Assembly (NCBI GenBank): GCA_017403825.1
Contig: JAFRDO010000066.1
Coordinates: 100,789-164,788 of the forward strand
Reading direction: 5' to 3'
Origin: Kiritimatiellia bacterium
Lineage (GTDB): Bacteria; Verrucomicrobiota; Kiritimatiellia; RFP12; UBA1067
Length of the DNA: 64,000 bases
Position 1 is the first letter of the stretch, and each line of letters opens with the position of its first letter. The translations under genes and the position numbers were made by a program. A model generated the notes under the pieces. It made no database searches, was not told the DNA's origin, and worked only from the letters and a program-made list of their open reading frames with translations. This document shows, in pieces, positions 42,587-50,222 of this stretch.

Positions 42587-44760
42587 TCGCTACGCTCTTC
42601 CTCATTGCGGCCGCACCGGCGATGACATTCACCGCCGACCGCATCGCCGCCGACCACGTGACGCAGGCCCTCACGGCTACCGGCCACATCAAGGCCGTGA
42701 TCAAGCCGCTGACGCTGCTCGGCGAATTCATGACGCGCAACGCCGACGGCACGGTGCACTTCCACGATCCGACGTGCGCGACGACTTGCAGCAACGAAGT
42801 CGGCCACACCCACTGGAACGTCACGGGCGAGCTCAGGTACAAGTCCGAGGACAGCGTGCTGCTTCGGAACGCCTGGCTAAGGTTCTACGAGATACCGGTG
42901 CTGTGGCTGCCTTACATGTACTACCCGCTCGACCAGGAGTGCGGCTTCAGCTGGCTGCCCGGCTACTCGCACCGCTGGGGTACGTACCTGCTCACGAAGT
43001 ACTCCTACCACCTGCTCGGCAGCCGCGACCGCGAAGAGGGCAGCTGGAGCCTTTCCGGCGACACGCGCTTCGACGCCCGCTACGAGCAGGGCCTGGCTCT
43101 TGGCGAGGACCTCGCCTGGCGGCTTGGCGACTTCGGTGCCGGCAAGCTCAAGGTCTACTACGCGTGGGACCGCAGCGGCGACTACGAGTCCGACGGGCTC
43201 TACAAGGGGCGCTGGAACTACAAGAACTGGGGCAGCAACGTGCCGGACGACCGCTACGCTATCGAGCTGTCGCACCGCTGGGAGCCGACCGAGCGCGACG
43301 TAGTGCGCGTGAAGGGCTCGGTGTTCTCCGACTCCTACATGCGCGAGGACTTCTTCCGCGAGTCGTTCTTCGGCTTCAAGAACCAGTGGCTCTCGCATGA
43401 CGGCAACGAGGTCTCTTGGGAGCACCTCGAGCGTGCGTTCGCCACCGGCGTCGGCGTTTCGGGTCCGCTCAACGATTTCTATGGCGGAACGTGCCGCCTG
43501 CCTGAGGTGTTCTTTGACGTCGCGCCGCTGCCCGTCTTCGGGCTGCCGGTCAATTACGAGACCGAGAACCGCATCGGCTACCTCGGACGCCGTTACGCGA
43601 GGTACGGCGATGGTGACGCCAGCAACCCCTTCGCCTACAACCCCGGGCAGTGGGCCGACTATGAGGCGTTCCGCTTCGACACCTACCACCGCCTCACCGC
43701 GCCGTTCAAGACGCTGGACGACCTTGTGGCGGTCGCGCCGCGCATCGGCTACCGCGGCACCTACTGGAACGAAAGCGGCGAGGACAACCTGACCGGCTGG
43801 GGTCGCGCGGTCGACGCCGGCACCCTCTACCGCTCCATCATGGAGGGAGGCGTTACGTTCTCCGGACGCGGCACCGCATGGATCGACGAGACATGGCGGC
43901 ACATGGTCGAGCCGTATGCGGACTTCCTGGCGCAGGAGGCCTGGTTCGCCGGCGACGGCCACCGCCCCTACGTGTTCGACTCCCTCGACGCCTCCGTCAT
44001 GTGGGAGGATCAGTTCGCTGGCCGCTCGCGTAACCTGCCGTATTCCTACTACGGCGTCACTCCTGGCCTGCGCAACGCCTGGCAGAGGCAGCTTGAGAAG
44101 GGCGGCTTGAGGACCGTGATCGACTTCGACGTGTATTCCGCGCTCCAGTTCCGCAGCGCCGACTGGGTCAGTGACCCGACCTACGACAGCCACCGGCACC
44201 GCCTGGCCGAGCCGGGCAGCCCCAACTACGGAAAGTCCGACTGCTACGTAATGCCTGGCGCGCGCGTCAAGTGGCGTCCCGAGGAAGACATCTCGCTGAT
44301 GTCTGACGTGCAGTACGACTCCGACAGCGGCCGCATCGCCTTCGCCGACGCCACGTTCAGCCAGAAGGTCTCGAGCGACTTCAGGTACTACACGTCATAC
44401 TCACTGCGCGACTTCCGCTGGTGGGACTTCTCGTCCTCGCCGTACAGCCCGACGCGCATGACTTCCGACGGACTTAACCAGATCCGCTTCCACTACATAC
44501 AGGTAGGCTTCGAGCAGCAGCCGTTCGACTGGTTCGCATGGAGCCCGTTCGTGCGCTGGGACATACGGGAGGGCGAGATCGACACGGTCGGCTCCTGGAT
44601 CGATTACCTGACCGACTGCCTCGGTTTTCGCCTGCTCCTCGAATACCAGAACAAGTTCACCCGCATCGACGGGCGGACTCACGAGGAGGACTTCTCCGTC
44701 GGCTTCTACGTCTATCTGCGCGCCTTCGGTCCCGAAAGCGCCAACGTCTTCAAGCACTGA
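42583..44760 (+). CDS. lptD: LPS-assembly protein LptD
   Basis: A 725-residue outer-membrane protein. A short signal segment (MIATLFLIAAAPAMTF) is followed by a small OstA-like jellyroll (FTADRIAADHVTQALTATGHIKA, ending in HWNVTGELRYKSEDSVLLRNAWLRFYEIPVLWLPYMYYPLD, here quoted only in parts of at most 20 residues: RYKSEDSVLLRNAWLRF), and then a barrel of alternating aromatic strands, with WEHLERAFATGVGVSGP and VEPYADFLAQEAW. LptD places lipopolysaccharide in the outer leaflet. Its start overlaps the rng stop (ATGA), and lpxK follows four bases after its stop, so LPS transport and lipid A synthesis are coupled. Confidence 0.88.
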   Translation: MIATLFLIAAAPAMTFTADRIAADHVTQALTATGHIKAVIKPLTLLGEFMTRNADGTVHFHDPTCATTCSNEVGHTHWNVTGELRYKSEDSVLLRNAWLRFYEIPVLWLPYMYYPLDQECGFSWLPGYSHRWGTYLLTKYSYHLLGSRDREEGSWSLSGDTRFDARYEQGLALGEDLAWRLGDFGAGKLKVYYAWDRSGDYESDGLYKGRWNYKNWGSNVPDDRYAIELSHRWEPTERDVVRVKGSVFSDSYMREDFFRESFFGFKNQWLSHDGNEVSWEHLERAFATGVGVSGPLNDFYGGTCRLPEVFFDVAPLPVFGLPVNYETENRIGYLGRRYARYGDGDASNPFAYNPGQWADYEAFRFDTYHRLTAPFKTLDDLVAVAPRIGYRGTYWNESGEDNLTGWGRAVDAGTLYRSIMEGGVTFSGRGTAWIDETWRHMVEPYADFLAQEAWFAGDGHRPYVFDSLDASVMWEDQFAGRSRNLPYSYYGVTPGLRNAWQRQLEKGGLRTVIDFDVYSALQFRSADWVSDPTYDSHRHRLAEPGSPNYGKSDCYVMPGARVKWRPEEDISLMSDVQYDSDSGRIAFADATFSQKVSSDFRYYTSYSLRDFRWWDFSSSPYSPTRMTSDGLNQIRFHYIQVGFEQQPFDWFAWSPFVRWDIREGEIDTVGSWIDYLTDCLGFRLLLEYQNKFTRIDGRTHEEDFSVGFYVYLRAFGPESANVFKH

Positions 44761-44763
44761 TCC

Positions 44764-45936
44764 GTGCGCAAGGCCCGACCGAGTTCGTTCGAACGGCTGG
44801 AGAGCTATCTCGTCCGGCTGATCCAGGAAAAGGGCGCCGACCTCGACCAGCCCGCCGGCGTCAAGTTCCTGCTGGCGGTGCTGAAGGGTCTCAGCCTGGT
44901 GTTCGCCGCCATCGTAGCCGTCCGCGACTTCCTCTACCGTACCGGACTGATACGGCGCCACCCGCTCGGAATCCAGGTGATCTCGATCGGCAACGTTACG
45001 GCCGGCGGAACCGGCAAGACTCCAGTTACGGAGATATTCGCGCGCACTCTCTCCGCAGAGGGCCGCAAGGTCGCGATTCTGTCGCGAGGCTACCGGCGCA
45101 AGGAAGCCCCGTGGTGGCGGCGGCTCTTCACGCAGGTCATCGACCCGCCGCTCGTCGTGTCGGACGGACGGCACGTTCTCCTTGACTCCACCACCGGCGG
45201 AGACGAGCCCTACATGCTCGCCTCGAACCTGCCGGGCGTGGCGGTCGTGGTGGATCGCAACCGCGTGAAGGCGGGCCGCTATGCGATCAAGCGTCTCGGC
45301 TGCAACACGATCATCTTGGACGACGGCTTCCAGTACCAGAAGCTGAAGCACTCCGTCGAGGTGCTGCTCGTGGACGCGACGAACCCCTTCGGCAACGGCA
45401 ACATGCTGCCGCGCGGCATTCTGCGCGAGCCGGCCCGCCGCCTGAAGCGCGCCGACATCATCTTCCTCACCAAGTGCCACGGCGACGTTTCCGCGGTGCG
45501 CAATGAGATTCGCCGCTACAACCGCACGGCGGAGATCGTTGAGTGCAACCACACGCCGAAGCTGCTTCGCGACGTCTGGAGCCGCGAGGAGTATCCGCTG
45601 TCATGGCTCCAGGGCAAGACCACATGTACGCTTTCGGGAATCGCCTCGCCGAAGGGCTTTGAGAACTCGCTTCGCCGTCTCGGCGCGCGCGTCGTATGGT
45701 GCGAGCGCTACGCCGACCACCACCGCTACGATTCGTCCGAGATACTCTACGCCCTGAATCGCACGGCCGACATGGGCGCCGACGCCCTAGTGACGACCGA
45801 GAAGGACGCCGTGCGGTTCCCGCGTCTGGAGACGACGCCGGTCCGGTGCCTCTATCTGCGCATCGCCATCGAGATTCTCTCCGGCGCGGAAAGCTTCGAC
45901 CAGATCATCAACCGCATATGCTTCCGCAAGGGGTAG
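44764..45936 (+). CDS. lpxK: Tetraacyldisaccharide 4'-kinase
   Basis: A 390-residue inner-membrane-associated kinase that adds the 4' phosphate of lipid A. The P-loop is [17 protein letters not shown] at about residues 75-91, followed by ILSRGYRRK, the catalytic [16 protein letters not shown] and [20 protein letters not shown]. It ends with [10 protein letters not shown]. The start is GTG 44764 just after lptD. The N-terminal about 60 residues include a hydrophobic helix ([19 protein letters not shown]). It is the last gene of the mre-lpt run. Confidence 0.93.
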   Translation: MRKARPSSFERLESYLVRLIQEKGADLDQPAGVKFLLAVLKGLSLVFAAIVAVRDFLYRTGLIRRHPLGIQVISIGNVTAGGTGKTPVTEIFARTLSAEGRKVAILSRGYRRKEAPWWRRLFTQVIDPPLVVSDGRHVLLDSTTGGDEPYMLASNLPGVAVVVDRNRVKAGRYAIKRLGCNTIILDDGFQYQKLKHSVEVLLVDATNPFGNGNMLPRGILREPARRLKRADIIFLTKCHGDVSAVRNEIRRYNRTAEIVECNHTPKLLRDVWSREEYPLSWLQGKTTCTLSGIASPKGFENSLRRLGARVVWCERYADHHRYDSSEILYALNRTADMGADALVTTEKDAVRFPRLETTPVRCLYLRIAIEILSGAESFDQIINRICFRKG

Positions 45937-45955
45937 CGGAACGAGAGGTAATGTC

Positions 45956-46048
45956 ATGCAGGCGTCCAGACGAGATTTCCTGAAATCCGCCGCGGCCGGC
46001 GCGGCTGCGCGAGCCGCGCTCTACATAATTCTACATAATATGGTATAA
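45956..46048 (+). pseudogene. Orphan Tat signal peptide, remnant of a lost exported protein
   Basis: A 30-codon frame after a GAGAGG ribosome binding site encodes QASRRDFLKSAAAGAAARAA, a textbook twin-arginine signal, and then stops at TAA 46046-46048. There is no mature domain. The frame runs straight into the TATAAT of the next promoter. It is best read as the 5' stump of a Tat-exported gene (such as an oxidoreductase) whose remainder was deleted. A functional micro-peptide is possible but less likely. Confidence 0.55.
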
Positions 46049-46049
46049 T
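46041..46049 (+). promoter_or_regulatory. Extended -10 promoter of the DUF805 gene
   Basis: TGG-TATAAT at 46041-46049, with AAAAAGGA ahead of ATG 46100. A short direct repeat CTACATAAT (46021-46029 and 46032-46040) lies directly upstream. Confidence 0.6.
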
Positions 46050-46099
46050 GTGAACAGCTAGGCATGGTGCCTGGCAAAACAAAAAGGACAAAAGACGAC

Positions 46100-46468
46100 A
46101 TGAACTACTACATCGACTGCATAACAAAGAAATACGTCTGCTTCTCCGGGCGCGCTCGCCGCAAGGAGTACTGGATGTTTACCCTTTTCAACTTCATCGC
46201 AGCGCTTATAGTCGGCTTCATCGGTGGGTTTCTCTCAAGTGCGACAGAAGTGTCTGCATTCGCTTTCCTCGGAACGATATATAATCTTGCCGTCCTTCTT
46301 CCGGCAATGGGCGTACTTATCCGTCGTTTTCACGATATCGGAAAGAGCGGTTGGTGGTGGCTGATCGGGCTTGTTCCTTTCGTTGGCTGGATTGTCATTC
46401 TCGTCTTCTGCTGCCTTGACAGTCAGCCCGGCGGAAACCAGTACGGGCCGAACCCCAAGGGGCTCTGA
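46100..46468 (+). CDS. DUF805 family membrane protein
   Basis: A 122-residue protein with the DUF805 pattern: CFSGRARRKEYWMFTLFNF near the start, then membrane segments, PAMGVLIRRFHDIGKSGWW, a further membrane segment (FVGWIVILVFCC), and the tail QPGGNQYGPNPKG. The function of the family is unknown. It shares a promoter with the DUF975-like gene that follows seven bases later; both are small inner-membrane proteins and may work together. Confidence 0.9.
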   Translation: MNYYIDCITKKYVCFSGRARRKEYWMFTLFNFIAALIVGFIGGFLSSATEVSAFAFLGTIYNLAVLLPAMGVLIRRFHDIGKSGWWWLIGLVPFVGWIVILVFCCLDSQPGGNQYGPNPKGL

Positions 46469-46475
46469 CGTCACG

Positions 46476-47069
46476 ATGAAGCTCGCACGGGACTACCGCC
46501 GCGAAGCATGGGCCGCGCTTGGCGAAGGGCAATACTGGCCCTTCGTCGGCGCGGTAGTCGTTCTTATGCTTATCGCCTGCGCGGCAGCGGTGCCGTCGAT
46601 CCTGCTGCTTCTCATTCCGCTGTTCTACCTAACGGGCTTCATGTCGTGGTCGTATTCCGTGATGGCACTTGCGACGATGCGCAGGCGCATGAAGTTCGAG
46701 CTGTTCTCGTCAGGCTGGGGCCACGGCTGGCACATGTTCTGGGTGCTGTGCGTCCAGTGGACTTTTCTGCAGCTCTGGTTTCTTCTGCTGATCGTGCCCG
46801 GCATTGTCAAGTGCTTCTCCTACGCCATGACGCAGTACATCGCGGTCGACCACCCCGACTGGACGGCGACGCAGTGCATCACCGAGTCCCGGCGCATCAT
46901 GTACGGGAACAAGTGGCGCTACTTCTGCCTCAACATAAGCTTTATCGGTTGGTATCTGTTGCTGATCCCCGCGTCGCTTTTGCCTTGCGGCGGCCTTGCG
47001 CAGATGTTTCTGCAGCCGTATGTCCAGACCGCCTGTGCGGCCTTTTACGAGGACATAAAGAACTTCTGA
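46476..47069 (+). CDS. DUF975-like membrane protein
   Basis: A 197-residue membrane protein with LARDYRREAWAALGEG at the start, several hydrophobic segments, and the DUF975-type central stretch IVPGIVKCFSYAMTQYIAVDHP, TATQCITESRRIMYGNKWRYF. This pattern occurs in small multi-pass proteins of unknown role. It begins just after the DUF805 stop and is likely co-transcribed. Confidence 0.8.
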   Translation: MKLARDYRREAWAALGEGQYWPFVGAVVVLMLIACAAAVPSILLLLIPLFYLTGFMSWSYSVMALATMRRRMKFELFSSGWGHGWHMFWVLCVQWTFLQLWFLLLIVPGIVKCFSYAMTQYIAVDHPDWTATQCITESRRIMYGNKWRYFCLNISFIGWYLLLIPASLLPCGGLAQMFLQPYVQTACAAFYEDIKNF

Positions 47070-47110
47070 CTGGCGAATCCGCCGTTGAGGTTCTCAACAC
47101 ATGGCAGACA

Positions 47111-47119
47111 TGGTATAAT
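47111..47119 (+). promoter_or_regulatory. Extended -10 promoter of the murJ leader-murJ unit
   Basis: TGG-TATAAT at 47111-47119, nine bases before ATG 47129. Predicted transcription starts near 47126, so the first open frame is nearly leaderless. Confidence 0.6.
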
Positions 47120-47128
47120 GTCCGCGGC

Positions 47129-47182
47129 ATGAAATACCAGTACGCGAGTCTCGCACCCTGCAAGAGGGAATGGTCTGAATGA
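47129..47182 (+). CDS. 17-codon leader ORF overlapping the murJ start
   Basis: The frame MKYQYASLAPCKREWSE starts within about three bases of the predicted transcription start and ends in TGA overlapping the murJ ATG (ATGA, 47179-47182). An AGAGGGA ribosome binding site for murJ lies inside it. Translation of this leader would therefore feed ribosomes to murJ. It has no similarity I recognise; it could be a coupling device rather than a functional peptide. Confidence 0.45.
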   Translation: MKYQYASLAPCKREWSE

Positions 47183-48738
47183 GCAGGCCTGGGTGTAGCA
47201 CGGCTGCGGACACTACGTCGCGTCGAGGCGTGCTTGGACACGTCTTCACCGTGGGCGGCTTCACCGCGCTCTCGCGCGTGCTGGGGCTCGTGCGGGAGAT
47301 GATGCAGTCGCGCCTCATCGGCGCAGGCGTCGAGCAGAGCGCGTTCACGCTCGCCTTTGCCATTCCGAACATGGCGCGGAAGCTTTTCGGCGAGGGTGCC
47401 CTCACGGCGGCGTTCGTGCCGGTCTTCAAGGGCCTGGTCGCCGGCGGCGAGGTCGAGGCCGCCCGGCGACTCGCTAGGGCCGTCCTTACCATGCTGTTCC
47501 TGGTACTTGGCTCGACCACCGTTCTCGTCGTCGCGGGACTGGGCGTCTGGAGCGGCTGTTACGACCTTTCGCCGCGCGCGGAGCTCACGCTGAAGCTCGT
47601 GCGCATACTCTTTCCCTACATGATCTTCATCTGCGGCGCGGCGTTCGGAATGGGAGTGCTGAACGCGCTCGGACGATTCGTGGAAGGCGCGGTGATGCCT
47701 GCGCTGCTGAACGTCGTGTGGATCGCCGCGCTCGGGACGCTCGCGTTCTTTCCCGGCCTTTCGCTTTCCGTACGCGTGACGGTCGTGTGCTGGGCGATAC
47801 TCGCCGGCGGCGCCGCGCAGATGGTGTTCCTTTTCTGGTGCATGGCGAAGAGGGGGTATTCGCCGAGCCTCGCGTTCTCCGGCTTTCGCGACTCGAACGT
47901 CTCGCTCGTATGGCGCAACACCGCGATTGCCGCGTTCGGTGCGGGCGCGGTGCAGGTTAACTGCATGCTCGACCAGGCGTTGGCACAGTGCGCCGCGCCA
48001 TGGGCCGCCGGCGTAATAGGCTACGCCGAGCGTCTGATGGACCTTCCGCTTGGAGTCGTCGGCGTCGCGTTCGGCACCGTTCTCCTGCCGACGTTCGCCG
48101 GACTGTTCGCGAAGGGCGATGCTGCCGGCGCGCGGCATGCCCTCGCCTCCTCTACGGCCAACCTCATGTTCGTGATGCTCCCGGCGGCCGCCGGAATGTG
48201 CCTGCTCGCCCCGGAAATCACTTCGGTCATCTACGAAGGACATGCGTTCGATGCCGTGGCCACGGTGCGGGTGAGCCGCGCCCTCGCCGTTTACGCGCTG
48301 GGGCTTGGCTTCTACGGCGTACAGAAGGCGCTCATACCTTGGTTCCAGGCGCAGAAGGACATGAAGACTCCTCTTCGCGTAACGGTGTATACGGTCGTAC
48401 TGAACGCTGTGCTGAACATCCTGGCTGTTGTTTTGCTGCCGCAGGAATGGCGGCACGTTGGCCTCGCGACCTCGACCGTAGTTTGTGCCGCAGTCGGGTG
48501 CGTGCTGCTCGGTTTCGCCGCGCGGCGCGACGGCGGGCTGGCGGCCTTGGCTTCCGCAGTCCCGGCCGTCATGCGCATACTGCTGGCGACGGCAGTGATG
48601 ACGCTTGCGCTCTGGTTCGCCCGCCCCGCCCTCGACGGACTTTGCCGCATCGCCGTGCTCGCCGCGGAAATCGCGATCGGCGCGGTGACGTACCTGCCTT
48701 TGGCATGGGCCTTGCGGAGGATTTCGCGCAGCCGCTGA
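47179..48738 (+). CDS. murJ: Lipid II flippase MurJ
   Basis: A 519-residue, about 14-helix membrane protein of the MviN/MurJ family: TVGGFTALSRVLGLVREMM, FTLAFAIPNMARKLFGEGAL with the family's amphipathic region, AAFVPVFKG, then ALAQCAAPWAAGVIGYAERL, LPLGVVGVAFGTVLLPTFAG and FYGVQKALIPWFQAQKD. It moves lipid II across the inner membrane for wall synthesis. It is preceded by the overlapping leader ORF and ends 10 bases from the convergent mrp gene. Confidence 0.94.
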   Translation: MSRPGCSTAADTTSRRGVLGHVFTVGGFTALSRVLGLVREMMQSRLIGAGVEQSAFTLAFAIPNMARKLFGEGALTAAFVPVFKGLVAGGEVEAARRLARAVLTMLFLVLGSTTVLVVAGLGVWSGCYDLSPRAELTLKLVRILFPYMIFICGAAFGMGVLNALGRFVEGAVMPALLNVVWIAALGTLAFFPGLSLSVRVTVVCWAILAGGAAQMVFLFWCMAKRGYSPSLAFSGFRDSNVSLVWRNTAIAAFGAGAVQVNCMLDQALAQCAAPWAAGVIGYAERLMDLPLGVVGVAFGTVLLPTFAGLFAKGDAAGARHALASSTANLMFVMLPAAAGMCLLAPEITSVIYEGHAFDAVATVRVSRALAVYALGLGFYGVQKALIPWFQAQKDMKTPLRVTVYTVVLNAVLNILAVVLLPQEWRHVGLATSTVVCAAVGCVLLGFAARRDGGLAALASAVPAVMRILLATAVMTLALWFARPALDGLCRIAVLAAEIAIGAVTYLPLAWALRRISRSR

Positions 48739-48748
48739 CGCCGCGCCG

Positions 48749-49576
48749 TCAGGACTTGAGCAAGTCGCCGGCGAACCGCTCGAAATCGGGAATGTCGATC
48801 GTCTCGGCCGCGCCGGCGTCGATCGCGGCGGAGAACGAAGGGTCGATCGGCAGGCGGACAGTCTGCGGAATCGAGAAGCGCTTCGCCAGCTCGTCAGCGT
48901 GCGACTCGCCGAACACGTTCACCACCTTGCCGCAGTCAGGGCACTTGAAGTAGCTCATGTTCTCTACCAGCCCGATCACCGGCTTGTGCATCATGCCGGC
49001 CATCTTGACGGACTTCGAGACTATCATCTCGACCAGGTCCTGCGGCGAGGAGACGATGACGACTCCGTCCACCGGCAACGACTGGAAGACCGTCAGCGGC
49101 ACGTCGCCAGTGCCGGGCGGCATGTCCACGAACAGCACGTCAAGCTCACCCCAGTGCACGTCCGTCCAGAACTGCTTCACTACGCCCGCAATCATCGGTC
49201 CGCGCCAGACGACGGGGTCGGACGGATTCTCGACGAGCATGTTGAGCGACATCACGCGGACGCCTCCAGTGGAAAGCGACGGCTCGATGCCGTCGTCTGA
49301 ACGGTAGGTGCCGCCGGAGAGTCCGAACGCCTTGGGAATGGAAGGCCCGGTGACGTCGGCGTCGAGTATGCCGACGCTAAGTCCTCTCTTCATCGCCGCG
49401 ACCGCCAGCATCGTCGTGACGAAGCTCTTTCCGACGCCGCCCTTGCCGCTTGCCACAGCTATGACACGGCCTATGCTGGACGCCGCGTTCAGCGGTGCCG
49501 CGAAATCCGTCCCGCCCTTGCGCTCGGCGCAGCTTTTGCCGCAGGACGAGCAGTCATGATTGCATTCTTCAGCCAT
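48749..49576 (-). CDS. Mrp/NBP35-family iron-sulfur carrier ATPase
   Basis: A 275-residue P-loop ATPase. The N-terminus carries clustered cysteines (CNHDCSSCGKSC), followed by the deviant Walker A ASGKGGVGKS, DADVTGPSIPKAFGL, VDMPPGTGDVPLTVFQSL and the C-terminal pair in FKCPDCGK (CxxC) that binds the bridging [4Fe-4S] cluster. It delivers Fe-S clusters to apo-proteins. ATG 49576 is chosen over TTG 49594 because it starts the cysteine cluster directly and has AAAGGG upstream. It follows plsY by 36 bases. Confidence 0.92.
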   Translation of the reverse strand: MAEECNHDCSSCGKSCAERKGGTDFAAPLNAASSIGRVIAVASGKGGVGKSFVTTMLAVAAMKRGLSVGILDADVTGPSIPKAFGLSGGTYRSDDGIEPSLSTGGVRVMSLNMLVENPSDPVVWRGPMIAGVVKQFWTDVHWGELDVLFVDMPPGTGDVPLTVFQSLPVDGVVIVSSPQDLVEMIVSKSVKMAGMMHKPVIGLVENMSYFKCPDCGKVVNVFGESHADELAKRFSIPQTVRLPIDPSFSAAIDAGAAETIDIPDFERFAGDLLKS

Positions 49577-49612
49577 TTCTCTTGACCCTTTCAAACTTAA
49601 TTCTCAAGCCTC

Positions 49613-50206
49613 TCAATAAATCTTGTTCTCGCAGCCCTTGGCCAGCCGTGCGATGTTCGAGCGGTGCTTGATGACGACGAAGACCGCGATGGCGGTTGCG
49701 ATTCCGCGCAGGAGCGGCAGGCAGTCGACGAACCACACGAGCGTGCCAAGCGTTACGGCGGCGAGTATCGAGCCGAGCGAGATGTAGTGCGAGAGCCAAA
49801 CCGTAATCACGAACACGCCGAATGCCGCCAGCGTCGGGCAAGGTGCGAGCGCGATCATCATGCCGAAAGCCGTGGCTACGCCCTTGCCGCCCTTGAAGCG
49901 CATGAACACCGTCAGCGTGTGGCCGATGACGCAGGCCAGTCCTACGCAGACCGGCAGGTTAGCGTTCCCGCCGCCCCAGCGGAGCGCGGCGAGCGTCGGC
50001 AGGCAGCCCTTCAGGAAGTCGCACAGGAACGCCAGCAGCCCCCAGCCCTTCCCGACGGTGCGGTAGACGTTGGTGGCCCCGATGTTCTTCGACCCGACGG
50101 TGCGGACGTCCACTCCGCGCGCGCGTCCGATCAGGTAGCCGAACGGCACGGAGCCGGCGAGATACGCCCCGGCGAGCCAGATGGTCCAGACAAGCCAATT
50201 TTCCAT
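49613..50206 (-). CDS. plsY: Acyl-phosphate:glycerol-3-phosphate acyltransferase PlsY
   Basis: A 197-residue, five-helix membrane enzyme for the first acylation of glycerol-3-phosphate. The motifs are complete: AGSVPFGYLIGR, GSKNIGATNVYRTVGK, DFLKGCLPTL, FKGGKGVATAFG, and SLGSILAA. It sits between the GT2 gene (16 bases upstream) and mrp. plsX is not in the window. Confidence 0.95.
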   Translation of the reverse strand: MENWLVWTIWLAGAYLAGSVPFGYLIGRARGVDVRTVGSKNIGATNVYRTVGKGWGLLAFLCDFLKGCLPTLAALRWGGGNANLPVCVGLACVIGHTLTVFMRFKGGKGVATAFGMMIALAPCPTLAAFGVFVITVWLSHYISLGSILAAVTLGTLVWFVDCLPLLRGIATAIAVFVVIKHRSNIARLAKGCENKIY

Positions 50207-50222
50207 TGAAGTCTCCCTTAGG

